This document shows, one piece after another, positions 24,967 through 35,727 of a stretch of DNA of 64,000 bases. The stretch comes from Portulaca oleracea (taxonomy: Eukaryota > Streptophyta > Magnoliopsida > Caryophyllales > Portulacaceae): NCBI GenBank assembly GCA_029582165.1, contig CM055872.1:32762261-32826260 (forward strand). Direction: 5' to 3'. A model generated the notes under the pieces. That model did not search any database and was not told where the DNA came from. It worked only from the letters and a program-made list of their open reading frames with translations. Each line of letters opens with the position of its first letter. Within the stretch, counting starts at the first letter, position 1. Both the position numbers and the translations under genes were made by a program.

Positions 24967-24970
<4 letters not shown>

Positions 24971-25682
24971 CATTAAGAACCATTCTACTGTATATTGTGA
25001 TATATATGACACTTACACTTTATTTTATGTTCGCATCCATCAAAAAGTCCAAGATGTCTATTGTCGTCTTCTTACTGTTGGGAGATGGTTTACATCTCTA
25101 TCTCCATTCTAGCTTGGTGCCTTCCTTCTCAAACACCCATGAAAGCTGATTTTATTGCCAGATAAAATAAACCGCATTAACAAATAAACAGGTTGCTTGA
25201 AATTTACACCATACTCGAGGGGCATGTGATAGCCACACAAGCACATTCTACTACTAAGAAACAAAAATAAAGCCTGAAGTATGACTAAACTACAAGAATC
25301 AACATAATTGGTACTCCATTTTATGTTGTATGAAGTTTATGACCAGTTACTACTATAAAACACAAAGAATGCGATTCATTTTCTCCAATACTTCTGATGT
25401 ATTTTGGCCCACGCCAAATACACCTTAGGAGGCCCATTGCATCTACAAAGAAGAAGAGCGAGCTATGGTGGAAAGATTGAGTATAGAGGTCCAAAGGCCC
25501 ATTCATATTGTGTGCTCCTTATGGCAAGAGGATGTCCAAACATCCTAAAGAGGCTCCAATTCACACGCCAAGGCCCAAGATTCAAGCCCAAAGTAAATTT
25601 CACATTTATGACCATTTCGAGATGAAGTTCACAGTTTTGACCATTTCAGTTTGAATTTCATGGTTTTGGCCTTTTGATGTAT
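24967..25682. other. Unassigned intergenic sequence
   Basis: No gene or element is recognised. Short ORFs here have no recognisable domains. Around 25590-25680 three imperfect ~29-base units built on TTTCACATTTATGACCATTT-like wording follow one another. Confidence 0.3.
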
Positions 25683-26360
25683 TTCTTTACATTTCTAGGG
25701 TTTTCTTTACATTTTTTATTACGTAAGGTGCCAAGTGATATATATAAACTTGGACACCAAGTATTAGGAGTCTAGATTAGTCTAGAATGTTCTAGAATGT
25801 TCTAGAAGTGTGTGTGTGACGTGTGATAGGGTTAGATTAGGCGTCAAGTCTTGTAGTCCTAGATAAGGTTGGCTTATTTGTAACTAATCCATCTTGGATT
25901 AGGAAAGCCAAGTCCTAAAAGGATTATTATCTCTTGTAACCAACTCCCCTTAGGATAAGGAGTCCTAATCCAAGGAGGAGATGGAGTAGATGGCGTCTAG
26001 GAGTAGTATTAGATGGCTTGCACGCCAATCTTGAGAGTCCTAGGAGGTTTAGGACTTGGTTAGTATAAATAGCTAGGCTTGTAGCCTTCCAAAGGCATCC
26101 AACTTTGAATTATGAATACGATTAAGCTTTTAGCTTACCCCTTGAGTGTTTCGTGAGAACCTCGTTGATCTCTTCTATTGTATTTTGGTTTGGCAACCAA
26201 GTGGTGAGGAAGAGCTTGTCTCTGAAACCTAGAAGGTGTTTCTGTAACTAGGTGGAGGAACAAGTAGCTCTAGGGTTTCTTCTTGTGGTGTTTCTGTATC
26301 AAGATAGATCCCTTGAACTATCCCAGTTACCCTTTATCTTTCTATCTCAGTTAGATAAAT
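25683..26360 (+). repeat. Probable LTR-like sequence with promoter features
   Basis: The segment has the make-up of a plant LTR: an enhancer-like repeat, a stretch rich in CTAGGA/TCCTAA-type wording, a TATAAAT box at 26064-26070, then a transcript-like leader with GAATACGATTAAG and several GGTGTTTCTGTA repeats. I could not find matching TG...CA ends, a partner LTR, a primer-binding site or a target duplication. It may be a degraded solo LTR, so the limits are approximate. Confidence 0.4.
25784..25808 (+). promoter_or_regulatory. Heat-shock element, five alternating units
   Basis: GAATGTTCTAGAATGTTC followed by TAGAAG gives five contiguous alternating pentamers of the nGAAn/nTTCn type with exact two-base spacing. 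That is the textbook binding pattern for heat-shock factor trimers. It lies about 260 bases upstream of the TATAAAT box. The pattern is seen directly; heat response is inferred. Confidence 0.65.
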
Positions 26361-26907
26361 CCTAAGGCTATCAACTCTCTCAAAATTCCCCCTCAAACGT
26401 CCAACCCCTCTCTCTCAAACCCTAGCTCATGCCAAGCCCTTCTCTCTCTCCCAAATCAACGTCCCTCCCTCTTTTCTCTCAAATCTCTCTCAAATCAAAC
26501 CTCCCCTCCATAAAGGCCTCTCGCCAATTCCCAAATAGCCACCCTAGTTTCGTCCACCCCCTCTCTCAAACTCCACAAAGATTCCATCTTTCTCAAACCC
26601 TAGTCCATAATCCCTCACATTCCATTCAAACCTCTCAAAGTCCTCACCTTTCTCACGTGAATCACCCTCCCTTTTGCCCTAGTTCACGTGAAGTGTCCCA
26701 TATTCAGATTGATTGCACGTCACCGCTATGATGTATAATTGATCAATCTATTCTTTGATCCCATTATGCATCAACTTCCCTTTGACCCTTTATTTCAACT
26801 TCCTCCACTATGCAAAGGGGGCCTTTTCCCCTTAGGAAACGACATTCGTCGCACAACTTGTGTTCTTGCTTCAGGATAACCAGTTTAGTTTTCGACCTTG
26901 GAGTTGC
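26361..26907. other. Pyrimidine-rich stretch, no recognised gene
   Basis: CT- and CCC-rich sequence with an open frame at 26429-26731 that is Ser/Pro/His-rich low complexity and resembles leader-type DNA more than a protein gene. Confidence 0.3.
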
Positions 26908-27090
26908 AGTATGAAAAACTTTAGAGACTATAAAATTTAGGAGAGATCATGAGGTTTTTAGTTATATTTACATTCAGGGATAGTTGTCTGTATCATCCAT
27001 GAATAGCTATAGATACAATTAATGAATATATATATACAATTAAAAACCTCATAATGTCTCATAAAATCTCATAGTTTAAAGCTTTTCATG
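26908..27090. mobile_element. MITE-like imperfect inverted repeat
   Basis: ATGAAAAACTTTAGAGACTA at the left pairs imperfectly with the right end TTAAAGCTTTTCAT for about 85 bases on each side, with shared blocks such as ATGAGGTTTTTA. Pairing weakens gradually outward, so the termini and target duplication are not clear. Confidence 0.5.
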
Positions 27091-27380
27091 CTAACACTTC
27101 AAAGTAAAAAATACCCTAACCACATCCAAATAGGATTGACACAAAAAGTGGCCCAAAAGCCAAAAAAAAAAGGAGCAAATATAAAGTAACTACTAAAATA
27201 ACCAAAAGGTTAGGAGTGAGAATTTGAAAACTAACTATCAAAGCATTCTATACAAGCAATCCATTTTATTCTTTCTTTACCTCCTCACTTCTTTAGAGTT
27301 TTAATACAAAGAAACAATCAAAATCGCACGCATTCATCAAGCAAAAAGTTCAAAACTTTAGAGTTCTTAGACCACCTGAT

Positions 27381-27453
27381 GTCATAATATATTTTATTTT
27401 CCTACTTCCTTCTTATGACACACATTCAATAAAATGAAATAATATATTATGAC
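27381..27453. mobile_element. Small hairpin, MITE-like
   Basis: GTCATAATATATT at the start and AATATATTATGAC at the end form an exact 13-base inverted pair that continues imperfectly to about 22 bases around a 30-base loop. No target duplication was found. Confidence 0.5.
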
Positions 27454-27593
27454 AGCAAGTATCCAAATGTTAACCTTGGTGACCATTAATGGTTACCACC
27501 TCCATCTCCACCTGAAACCACAAGAAAAACCCCAGTTTGTGCAATAAAAGAATTTTCTAGTGTTAAAGGTAGAAAATGCCATAAGCTCAAGTT

Positions 27594-28572
27594 AGTGGCG
27601 AAGCCACTAAGAGTCAAGGGGGGTCAATTGACCCCCTCCCCCTCCCCCCCAACTTTTATGGAATAAAAAAAAGTTAGTTTGGAACTATTTTTATAGTTGA
27701 TAATTAATATATAATAAATTGTTGGTATAGTTAGCAATATGGTTAGAGTAGCCGGATGGTGTAATTGCTAAAGGCCCTTAGGGTGCGTGCCTATGTTGCT
27801 GAGGTTAGGGATTCGAAGACCTCATTTCACAAAGTTTGATTTTTTATTTATTTAACCTAATCTCGCCGGCTAACCGACCAACATTACCGCCATCCCTCCA
27901 AATTGTGTTTATCTATTACATAATTCACCAAATTTTTTAAATCAAATCAATACTTGAATGGTAGTGTTATTTTGTAAGGTATTATGTTTAATTTATCAAT
28001 TTTGATTGAATTATTGAACAATTAATAAATTTGCTAATTTTGTGATGAAATAGTAATCTATGAATGGAAGTGGAACGATTAGGGTCCTTGGTTTTATTTT
28101 GTTTAAATACTCATAATTCAAATTATCTTAGTTTATTTGTTTGATTAATTGGTTACAAATTTGAATATTGTTGTGAGATGGTGATTTTGTTATTGTTAAT
28201 ACTTAATTGTTGATTTCTAATAATTAAATTCGTATTGAACAATTAATAAATTTGATAATTTTTTGATGAAATGGTAACTATGAATAGAACAATTAGGGTT
28301 CTTGGTTTTATTTTGTTTAAATATTCATAATTCAAACTATCTATATTATTTGTTTGATTGATTGGTTAGAAATTAAAATATCATTGAGATGGTGATTCAA
28401 ACTATCGAGGACAATTCTAGGTTTAGGTTACATATTTTTATTTTCAAAACTATGTCATTAAGTTTTATGTTATTTGAATATATTAATTTTTTAAAATTTA
28501 TTCCACGATAATTGATCTTTTTAATTAAATTTTATCTTGACACTTCTACCTTTAAACCCCGGCTTTGCCACT
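27594..28572. mobile_element. Non-autonomous DNA element with 10-bp TSD
   Basis: The ends are AGTGGCGAAGCC and its inverted match GGCTTTGCCACT, flanked by identical AGCTCAAGTT decamers at 27584-27593 and 28573-28582. The TSD length points to Mutator-type transposition, although the short TIR with GGCGAAGCC is also reminiscent of hAT ends. The interior includes GGGGGGTCAATTGACCCCC near the left end, a tRNA-promoter-like segment (TAGCCGGATGG at 27749 and GGATTCGAAGACC at 27809), and an internal AT-rich near-duplication around 28010-28100 and 28240-28330. No transposase. Confidence 0.8.
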
Positions 28573-28707
28573 AGCTCAAGTTTTGTAGATTTGTATGGAA
28601 ACACAAATATATGTTCAATTTATATACACATATACATTCTTCTTTAATTTGCAATAAAGACATGAAACATTTAATTAAATGCATTCTTTTAATCAAGTAG
28701 GGTTTAC

Positions 28708-29117
28708 ATTATACACACACTTTTATCTTCTTCGTCATGTCACAAAGTTGCATCTTAAATAACAATTAAGTTTAAAGAATTCACATAATATTTATATTAT
28801 TACTTAATATGTGGTTATCATGACAATATTATAAAGTTGTAAAATTGTTAAAAAATATAAAATTAAAAATAGATTGTTTTCTTCACCATACTGCAAAGCA
28901 ACATCTTAAATCATTATACACACACTTTTATCTTCTTCTTCATGTCACAAAGTTGCATCTTAAATAACAATTAAGGTTAAAGAATTTACATAATATTTAT
29001 ATTATTACTTAATATGTGGTTATCATGACAATATTATAAAGTTGTAAAATTGTTAAAAAAGATAAAATTAAAATAGATTGTTTTCTTCACCATACTGCAG
29101 AGCAACATCTTAAATCA
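28708..29117. repeat. 205-bp tandem repeat, two copies
   Basis: ATTATACACACACTTTTATC begins at 28708 and again at 28913, and the two units align with few differences through the TTCTTCACCATACTGCA segment. AT-rich, with no coding content. Confidence 0.88.
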
Positions 29118-29251
29118 CAATAAAATTTAAGTGACTAACATAAAATAATAATTATTATTACATAGTATGTAGTTGATCATAATAATATAATTAGAATTTT
29201 ATGTTAAAGTTGTAAAATATTGAAAATAGGCTTTTATTAATTAAGGATTCC

Positions 29252-29284
<33 letters not shown>
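29252..29284. repeat. (AAT)n microsatellite
   Basis: About ten AAT/ATA units in a row. Confidence 0.93.
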
Positions 29285-29285
<1 letters not shown>

Positions 29286-29687
29286 GGATGCTATAAATAA
29301 ATAAGGGCAATTCTTATGTCTCGTATGAAAATAAAATCATGAAACAAGGGTAGAATTGTAAATCAAAAGTGGGACTAAAACCCTTGGTCACTTTTCATAT
29401 ATGTATAAATGCATAGATATAGACATTATGTTAGGTGAGTAATGCACTGTAAGAATATGTAAGGTAAGCTAAGTAAGATAGCTACGATAAATAATGGTAA
29501 TAAGGTAAGTAAATTTTTTACTTATAAGTGTAAAGAACAGGCGCCAATTGGTCAGTCCGGTGTCTTACTATACCTAGCGACCTGTGGCTGTATAACCAAA
29601 ATTAATGATTATGCATGTGGAGTTCTCTCTCTTTAAATGAAAATGCATGTAGAGCTCCCCTGTAAGGTGACTAATGGTTTATAACTA

Positions 29688-30053
29688 GGGTTTTTGGATG
29701 TTAATATACTAAATTTTTGGGGTATTGAACAATAATGCACCGAACTTTGACCTTGGACAATAATACACTGTACTTTGAGGGGTGCTGAACAATAATGCAC
29801 TTAGTATGATTTTGGCAATGGCTAACTTGGTGGCAATCCTATGTAGCGGGTGGAGGAGATGAATTGGTCCAAAAATATTTGTCTTCTCGGTCTGTCACGT
29901 AAGATTATCACTAAGTTCGCCACCGTCGAAATTGTCTCGAGTGCATTATTGTCCAACACCCCCCAAAGTTCAGTGCATTGTTGTCCAAGGTCAAAGTTCA
30001 GTGCATTATTGTCCAATACCCCAAAAGTTCAGTATATTAGCGTCCAAAATTCC
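29688..30053. mobile_element. MULE-type MITE, 366 bp, 9-bp TSD
   Basis: Identical TTATAACTA nonamers at 29679-29687 and 30054-30062 flank an element opening GGGTTTTTGGATGTTAATA and closing with its imperfect inverse. Each arm carries three copies of an ACAATAATGCAC...AACTTTG motif at about 33-base spacing. The terminus follows the pattern GGG..TTGGAT..TAATA shared with the elements at 30096, 46646, 47211 and 47883. Confidence 0.9.
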
Positions 30054-30095
30054 TTATAACTAAGCCAGATAGATATCAATACATCATTTGTTATA

Positions 30096-31197
30096 GGGAA
30101 ATTGGATTCTAATAATACGAACTTTTGGCCATATAAGACTTAATAATACGAACTTTCGATTCAGTGATGAATAATACGAACTTTGAGCCCCTGTTGCCCC
30201 CAATAACACTCCACCGAGTTAAGATTAACTTAACTCGGTGGTGATCCTAGCTGGCGGCGGAGATGTGTGACTGGGATGAATTTAGTCAACTTTGACTTGT
30301 CCACGTCAGCTCCCTCTTTCTTTCTCTCTCTCCTCTCTCTCTCTCTCTCTCCGTTTCAGATCTCCAGCTCCCCCCTCTCTCTTTCACAATCTTCTTCTTC
30401 CTCCCTCTTTCTCTCTCTGGAAATCATTGCACGTCACAACTTGAGGCGCATTGTTCCGAATCTCCTCGCTGTTGAACGACCTGATATTCATTCATCCAAA
30501 CAAAAGAATCAAACACAAACACAAAACTAACACAAACACCATTAATTCACACTTACACCGCAAAAACCCTAGTTCTATCGCCAACACAAATCAAATCCAA
30601 AAATCGGAAGAAAACCCGAAGAACAATGTATACCTGCAACGAAGAACTTGAACATTTACACCTTTCTCCTTCTCTTGCCGATTCGACGCCATTTTCTCAG
30701 CTGAAAAACTCAATCGAAAACAGATTGAAGTATGATTTGAGAATCGCGCTATCAACAAATCCTCACTCTCACTCTGTCAACCCTAATTTGATTGTGATTG
30801 GCGAATTTCTTGTTCTTCTACGACGAGAATCTCGATCCCCCCCCCCTCTCTTTTTCACAACCTTCTTCTTCCTCCCTCTTTCTCTCTCCTCTGTCTCTCT
30901 CTTTCTCTCAGCCCTGTTCTATCATAGCAAGATCCAATTCGGGCACTATAATCGACCTGCAGGCTTTGGTCGAGAGGAAACTCTCATCTAATGGAGATGG
31001 AGACGAAGGGAAGTCAAAATGCATGAAGAAGTCCTTGACCTTATCAAATGAGAAATCGTGTTCCATAGTTGTTTCTGGGAATTCGAGCTCTAATAATGGC
31101 GAAGAAGAAGGAAGAAACAGGTGAATTGAGCAGAGAGAAAGAGAGACAGAGGAGAGACAGAGGAAGAAGAAGAAGATTGTGAAAGAGGAAATCTGAA

Positions 31198-31256
<59 letters not shown>

Positions 31257-31475
31257 GGGGGCTGGCGTGGACAAGTGAAAGTTGACTAAATTCATCCCAG
31301 TCACACATCTTCGCCGCCAGTTAGGATCGCCACCGAGTTAAGTTAATTTTAACTCGGTGACGTGTTATTGGGGGCAACATGGTGTCAAAGTTCGTATTAT
31401 TCATCACTGAATCGAAAGTTCGTATTATTAAGTCTTATATGGCCAAAAGTTCGTATTATTAGAATCCAATTTCCC
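30096..31475. mobile_element. MULE-type element, 1.4 kb, possible Pack-MULE
   Basis: Exact TTTGTTATA nonamers flank it (30087-30095 and 31476-31484). The TIRs open GGGAAATTGGATTCTAATAA and pair for well over 200 bases, including three AATAATACGAACTTT units per arm and a complementary (CT)n/(GA)n pair at about 30325-30350 and 31202-31258. The interior (about 30420-31120) is more GC-balanced than the arms and reads like a gene leader with protein-like pieces such as IIDLQALVERKLSSNG and SIVVSGNSSSNNG. I do not recognise the source gene. No transposase. Confidence 0.88.
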
Positions 31476-31855
31476 TTTGTTATATCATATACTTTAAGGA
31501 AGATGAGTGTTGTACTCTTGTTTTCGTGAGAAACTAGCGGTTGTGATATTCAGAAAAAGAAAGAACTAACCTAATGCTCACAAATAACGCTCATGTGGTC
31601 GCAAAAAATGCTCACAAATAACGCTCATGTGTTGTACGCACTAATATAATTTTCAACTCTAATAATTTGCAACACTAATCGTATTATACTATTATTTATA
31701 CAACCCTATGACTCTAATTGTATTATTTATGACCCTATTTTTTTTGCCATGTTCTCTAGAATGATAAGTTAGGTTTATCCTTATCTAACTTTACCTCATC
31801 TTATCTTAAAAAACACTTAAATCGAAGTTGAAATTTTAATAATAAAATATCTTTA

Positions 31856-32148
31856 TGTAACACCCTGGGTATGTAGTTAAGTGTGGTTTAAAGGGATTGA
31901 AATGACTACTTATATCACCAAGGTGCACCTTCTTTTATGGTAGCTCATTCGTTGGGAACCTCTCAGTTAAGCGTGCTTGGCTGAGAGTAGTCTCAGGATG
32001 GGTGACCTCCTGGGAAGTTTTCCCAGGCAGCGTGTGAGCGAGGACGAAGCACGCTGGAAAGACTCGTGGTGCTTTTGTGGGGCTAGTCAGCGATCCTTGA
32101 AGCAGTTATCCATAATGTCCGTGGCCCGGGAGGAGTCGGGGCATTACA
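31856..32148 (+). mobile_element. Cassandra-type solo LTR (TRIM)
   Basis: The 293-base LTR opens TGTAACACCC and closes GGGGCATTACA, and is flanked by identical CTTTA pentamers at 31851-31855 and 32149-32153. Its middle carries a recognisable 5S rRNA segment, the hallmark of Cassandra terminal-repeat retrotransposons in miniature, which use RNA polymerase III promoters in their LTRs. There is no second LTR or internal region, so this is a solo LTR left by recombination. Confidence 0.88.
31957..32020 (+). promoter_or_regulatory. 5S rRNA-like pol III promoter region inside the LTR
   Basis: GTTAAGCGTGCTTGG, then GAGAGTAGT, then AGGATGGGTGACCTCC and TGGGAAGT match the 3' half of plant 5S rRNA, including the A-box, intermediate element and C-box region. 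It is not a 5S gene: the first ~50 bases of 5S rRNA are missing or unrecognisable. Confidence 0.85.
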
Positions 32149-32153
32149 CTTTA

Positions 32154-34119
32154 TCCCACCATACGGTAGGGAGAAGTAATCTAGGGCGTACAAATCTGAT
32201 CCGATGACTGATAATAAAACCACCTTCCTTCCCCATAAAACAACTAGTGATAGCCTCTAAAGGGGCTTTCTTTCGTATCAGCAAGAATAAGGAGAATGTG
32301 ACCGGAGAAGAGGTGAGGAGGAGAAGAAGAAAGGAGGAAAAAGGGACCATCAGGACATCACGCTCATGACCTGCCTTGTCACGCCCGTGACAGGCCCTTG
32401 GGGATGTCAAGGGTTGAGGAGTAGGACGTCGCGGGTGCGACTTCTCTGGTCGCGACCACGACCCCTGCTTCCCCTATCCTCTTTTTTGTCCATGGAATTT
32501 CAGCCTTCAGAATAGGAGATCGTCAACCTCGTGATGGTCTAGTCGTGACCGCGACCTCCGGGCAGCCTTGGCCTATCGCGCTCACGACGGTCCAGTCACG
32601 ACCGCGATGACCATGACTTACCGTTTGCAGGAGTTGGAGGCTCAGGGCTGTCACACTCGTGACGAAATGGTCGCGCCCGCGATATCTGAGAACATACGTG
32701 ATCAACACGACCGTTACAGGTGAGTCACGACCGGGATGTCAATCCATCGTAACTATGTCGCGACTGTGATATCCTTAGTCACAACCGTGACTCATGGAGG
32801 CGATTTTCGTAGAGTTTTCTCCCATCGCCCTGCCGTGGCCGCCACATCATTCGTCACGCCTGCGACGACCAAATCCGGAAGGTGCCCCCTCGTACAAGAG
32901 AACTCATTGTGGCCGCGACGACCCTACTGATCCGATTTTTCCCTTTCTTCATTAAGGGTAATTTTGTCTTTTCTTTTCTAATCAATGTAACTATGTTTTA
33001 AGCATTTTCCTTCCCAATGTATAGTTGGGTTAGATTAGGCTTTGGAATATAATTAACTCTTGGGTTAATGACCCTTTTAGTGCTAATCTTTCCTGAGGTT
33101 CTATCATTATCCTTACCTATATATGGGTAATTGGAAAAGAGAGACTTAGCTTTTGATAAAAAAAAGGTATTTTTGAGACCTACTCAATACTCTCTCTAAA
33201 ATCTTGTGCTCTTTATCCATTACATCGTTGGTGGTGGTGAAATCAAGTCATTCCTTTATTGATGAGTGGTGGATTTTCTTTATCTAGTCATGGTGGGGGT
33301 GCTATTTCTTGGTGGTGAATCATCTTTTATCCAAGGACATATCAAATTCCATTGGTGAACAAGTATTTTGGTGCATTTTCTTGGGTTGCTTATTATTATC
33401 TACTTCTTCTATCAAGCTTTTGGTTATCAATTCCTCAAGAACAACATTGACATTATTATCGCTAAGTATGGATTTCTTCTATTCCTACTACGCATATGCT
33501 CCACTATCACTATGTGATCCCCGTGGACTTAGTCATCTACATATATGATTCCCTCAGACTTAGTGCTTTGGCATGAAACCCGGGTAGCATAATGCTACTT
33601 TAGTGAGCACTCCAAGGGCTATAGAGGTATCCAGTCTAGCGGAACACATTGGGAAAACAGTCCTACTAAGATGTAATACCTTGAGTAGTTAAGGAAAATT
33701 GATCCATATTCACCATATTAGCTCGAGCAATTATATTGAGGATATACTCGTTTGATAATATTAGGCATAAAGGGACTTTGTTGCCATTGCTGATGTCTTG
33801 GATGGTTTAGGGCATTGTCGATTCCTTTGAAAGCGTTATGTTTGTTAGATACTGATTTGATAAATCACTACCTATTACTATTGGTCTCAAACCCTATTCC
33901 TCGTATGAGACGAGAGAAGAACTTCGAGATTAAAATTTGTAATTATTTGTTAATTAGATAAACTTAATTTATCTAGAATAAAGTTTCTAGATAAACATAT
34001 TAGGATTGAGACTCCTTATCTGAGTTGTATTATTATTAGGTGTTTGAGTATGACTCCAACGCTAATCTATATATATGTCTACATGGTGTATATTAGAGAA
34101 ACAACAGTTAATCTAATAT
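32154..34119. other. Probable LTR-derived sequence with CG-rich palindromes
   Basis: No gene is recognised. From about 32340 to 32940 the DNA is unusually rich in short CpG-containing inverted words such as GTCACGCCCGTGAC, GGTCGCGACCACGACC and TCACGACCGCGA. The flanks are AT-rich with leader-like sequence and scattered short frames. The make-up parallels the two Athila/Tat-like LTRs elsewhere in the window, so I infer an LTR of a third family, but the ends and a partner were not found. Confidence 0.4.
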
Positions 34120-34124
34120 GTTCT

Positions 34125-35024
34125 TGTTTGGCCTCGTTCCAAGCCGAATTTCTTACCTTTTATAGGGTATATTTGCTTGTTTTAACCCCTATTTATATAT
34201 TAGATATAATGATTTGGTGTTTTGTAGGAAAATAAGGAGTTAGAAGAAGTTTGGGCTTAATTGAAGGTTTTTAGGGAATCCCGAGCTATTTCCCGAGTCA
34301 AACCAAGTCAACCCGAGCCGAGATCTGAATCAAACCAAGTCAACCCGAGCCGAGAGCCAAGGCGAAACCGAAGTTGGAAATTCCATATCAAGATTGGCGC
34401 AAAACAGGGGAAAGGTACAAACTCAAAGGTTTGAAATACGTGTGCCTTCACCCTTTGGGTCATAACTCCTTCGTTACAACTCTGATTGCTCTGAAATTTT
34501 GGGAGCTTAAAGTACACACCGAGAGCTTTCCATCGATATCTTACGGGCCTAAAACGGAGTTTGGATGAAGAAGTTATGCGCGTTTGAAGTCGGTAGGGAA
34601 AAACTGCCCAGAACGTTGGCTCGCCCGAGCCATCTGCTGGCTCGCTCGAGCCAGGCTTCTGGCTCGCCCGAGCCAGGCTTCTGGGGCAACAAAAACACCT
34701 GCCAGAACGCTGGCTCGCCCGAGCCAGAGGGTGGCTCGCCCGAGCCACTCTGTCTGCAGACGCGCGTGCTGCGATTTGTCCTAGGGTTTTGGGTTGTATT
34801 TTTCCTTCTTCTATAAATACCCACTTGTATTAATCTAAATTATCAATTAGCCTAAGTAGTTTAGGAGTAGAATTAGATTTATTGCTTTCCTTTATTTGCT
34901 TTAATCTCTCTTAAATTGTTCTTCAAGCTTTCAATTGTTCTTCATTGTTCTTCAAAGTTTTTTTGCAATTTCAATTCTCAATCTCTTTCAAGCTTTCTCT
35001 AGTCTTCATTGAAGTGTTTTACAA

Positions 35025-35070
<46 letters not shown>

Positions 35071-35543
35071 AAATGCCATTGTTGACTTGTTCTCCAAGCT
35101 TTCTAGTGTTAGCCACAATCAACTCCATTTTTAGTGGGGAGGAGGGTCAAGGAACTCCAATTCTATTTACTAGTGAGAATTTGGGGGATTTTTGGTAATC
35201 CAAACCACAATTTCTTGTTTGTTCTGGGGAAATTCAAGTGTAGATTGAAGGTTTATTGAAGATTAGTCATCAAAGGTATAATTTCTCATTCCCAGTTTCA
35301 TTGTTCATTCATTGTCTTCATTCATGCCTTTTAATTGCTTTCATCTTTAAGTGCTTTCTTTTAATTGTTTTCTTTATTATTATCATGTCTAGGTTAGATT
35401 TAAATGCTTTCTTTACATAATTTATCGCTTTCCGCACTTGAGAAAAACTCATTTACACGAACCGATTACCTTAATCAAGCCTCACACCCATCCTTGTGGA
35501 CCGACATCCTAACTTATAAAACCACAAAAATTACAACCGAACA
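34125..35543 (+). repeat. 5' LTR of the Athila/Tat-like element
   Basis: 1419 bases. Contains five copies of a GGCTCGCCCGAGCC-type palindrome between 34618 and 34750, a TATAAATA box near 34813, and a (CT)n tract near 35030-35068. It ends in CGAACA just before the primer-binding site. Confidence 0.93.
34618..34750. repeat. GC-rich palindrome array in the 5' LTR
   Basis: Five near-exact copies of TGGCTCGCCCGAGCCA, each its own reverse complement except at the centre, spaced 20-50 bases apart about 60-190 bases upstream of the TATA box. The 3' LTR keeps four decayed copies at 39894-40000. Surrounding LTR sequence is AT-rich, so the array stands out. Confidence 0.88.
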
Positions 35544-35544
35544 A

Positions 35545-35563
35545 TGGCGCCGTTGCCGGGGAT
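35545..35563 (+). promoter_or_regulatory. Primer-binding site, tRNA-Asp
   Basis: TGGCGCCGTTGCCGGGGAT starts one base after the 5' LTR. It matches the complement of plant tRNA-Asp 3' ends used by Athila-type elements. Confidence 0.9.
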
Positions 35564-35727
35564 GGCGTTATTTGGTAGATTAGGCTATTGGTTTGTGTGT
35601 ACATAGTTTATTGCTTTCTCGATTATGCTAGAAAAATGTAGCGAAAAAAAATTGAATATCGAAAAAAGTGAGAAAAGAAAAGAAAAAGAAAAAAATAGAA
35701 AAATAGAAAAATAGAAAAAAGAGAGTT

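Noticed and set aside
28708..29117. Satellite DNA array
   Set aside because: Only two 205-bp units are present; a local duplication, not an array.
29400..29640. CRISPR-like or regulatory repeat array
   Set aside because: No regularly spaced repeats; the sequence is ordinary AT-rich flank, and CRISPR arrays are not expected in a plant nuclear window.
31044..31308. Leu/Ser-rich minus-strand frames suggesting membrane proteins
   Set aside because: They are translations of the (GA)n/(CT)n tract inside MULE TIRs; low complexity, not genes.
31957..32020. 5S rRNA gene
   Set aside because: Only the 3' half matches, and it lies inside a TSD-flanked LTR; this is a Cassandra-type element, not a ribosomal gene.
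34308..34824. Open frames up to 146 codons over the LTR, both strands
   Set aside because: They arise from the GGCTCGCCCGAGCC repeats, which lack stops in several frames; the same region in the 3' LTR does not preserve them.
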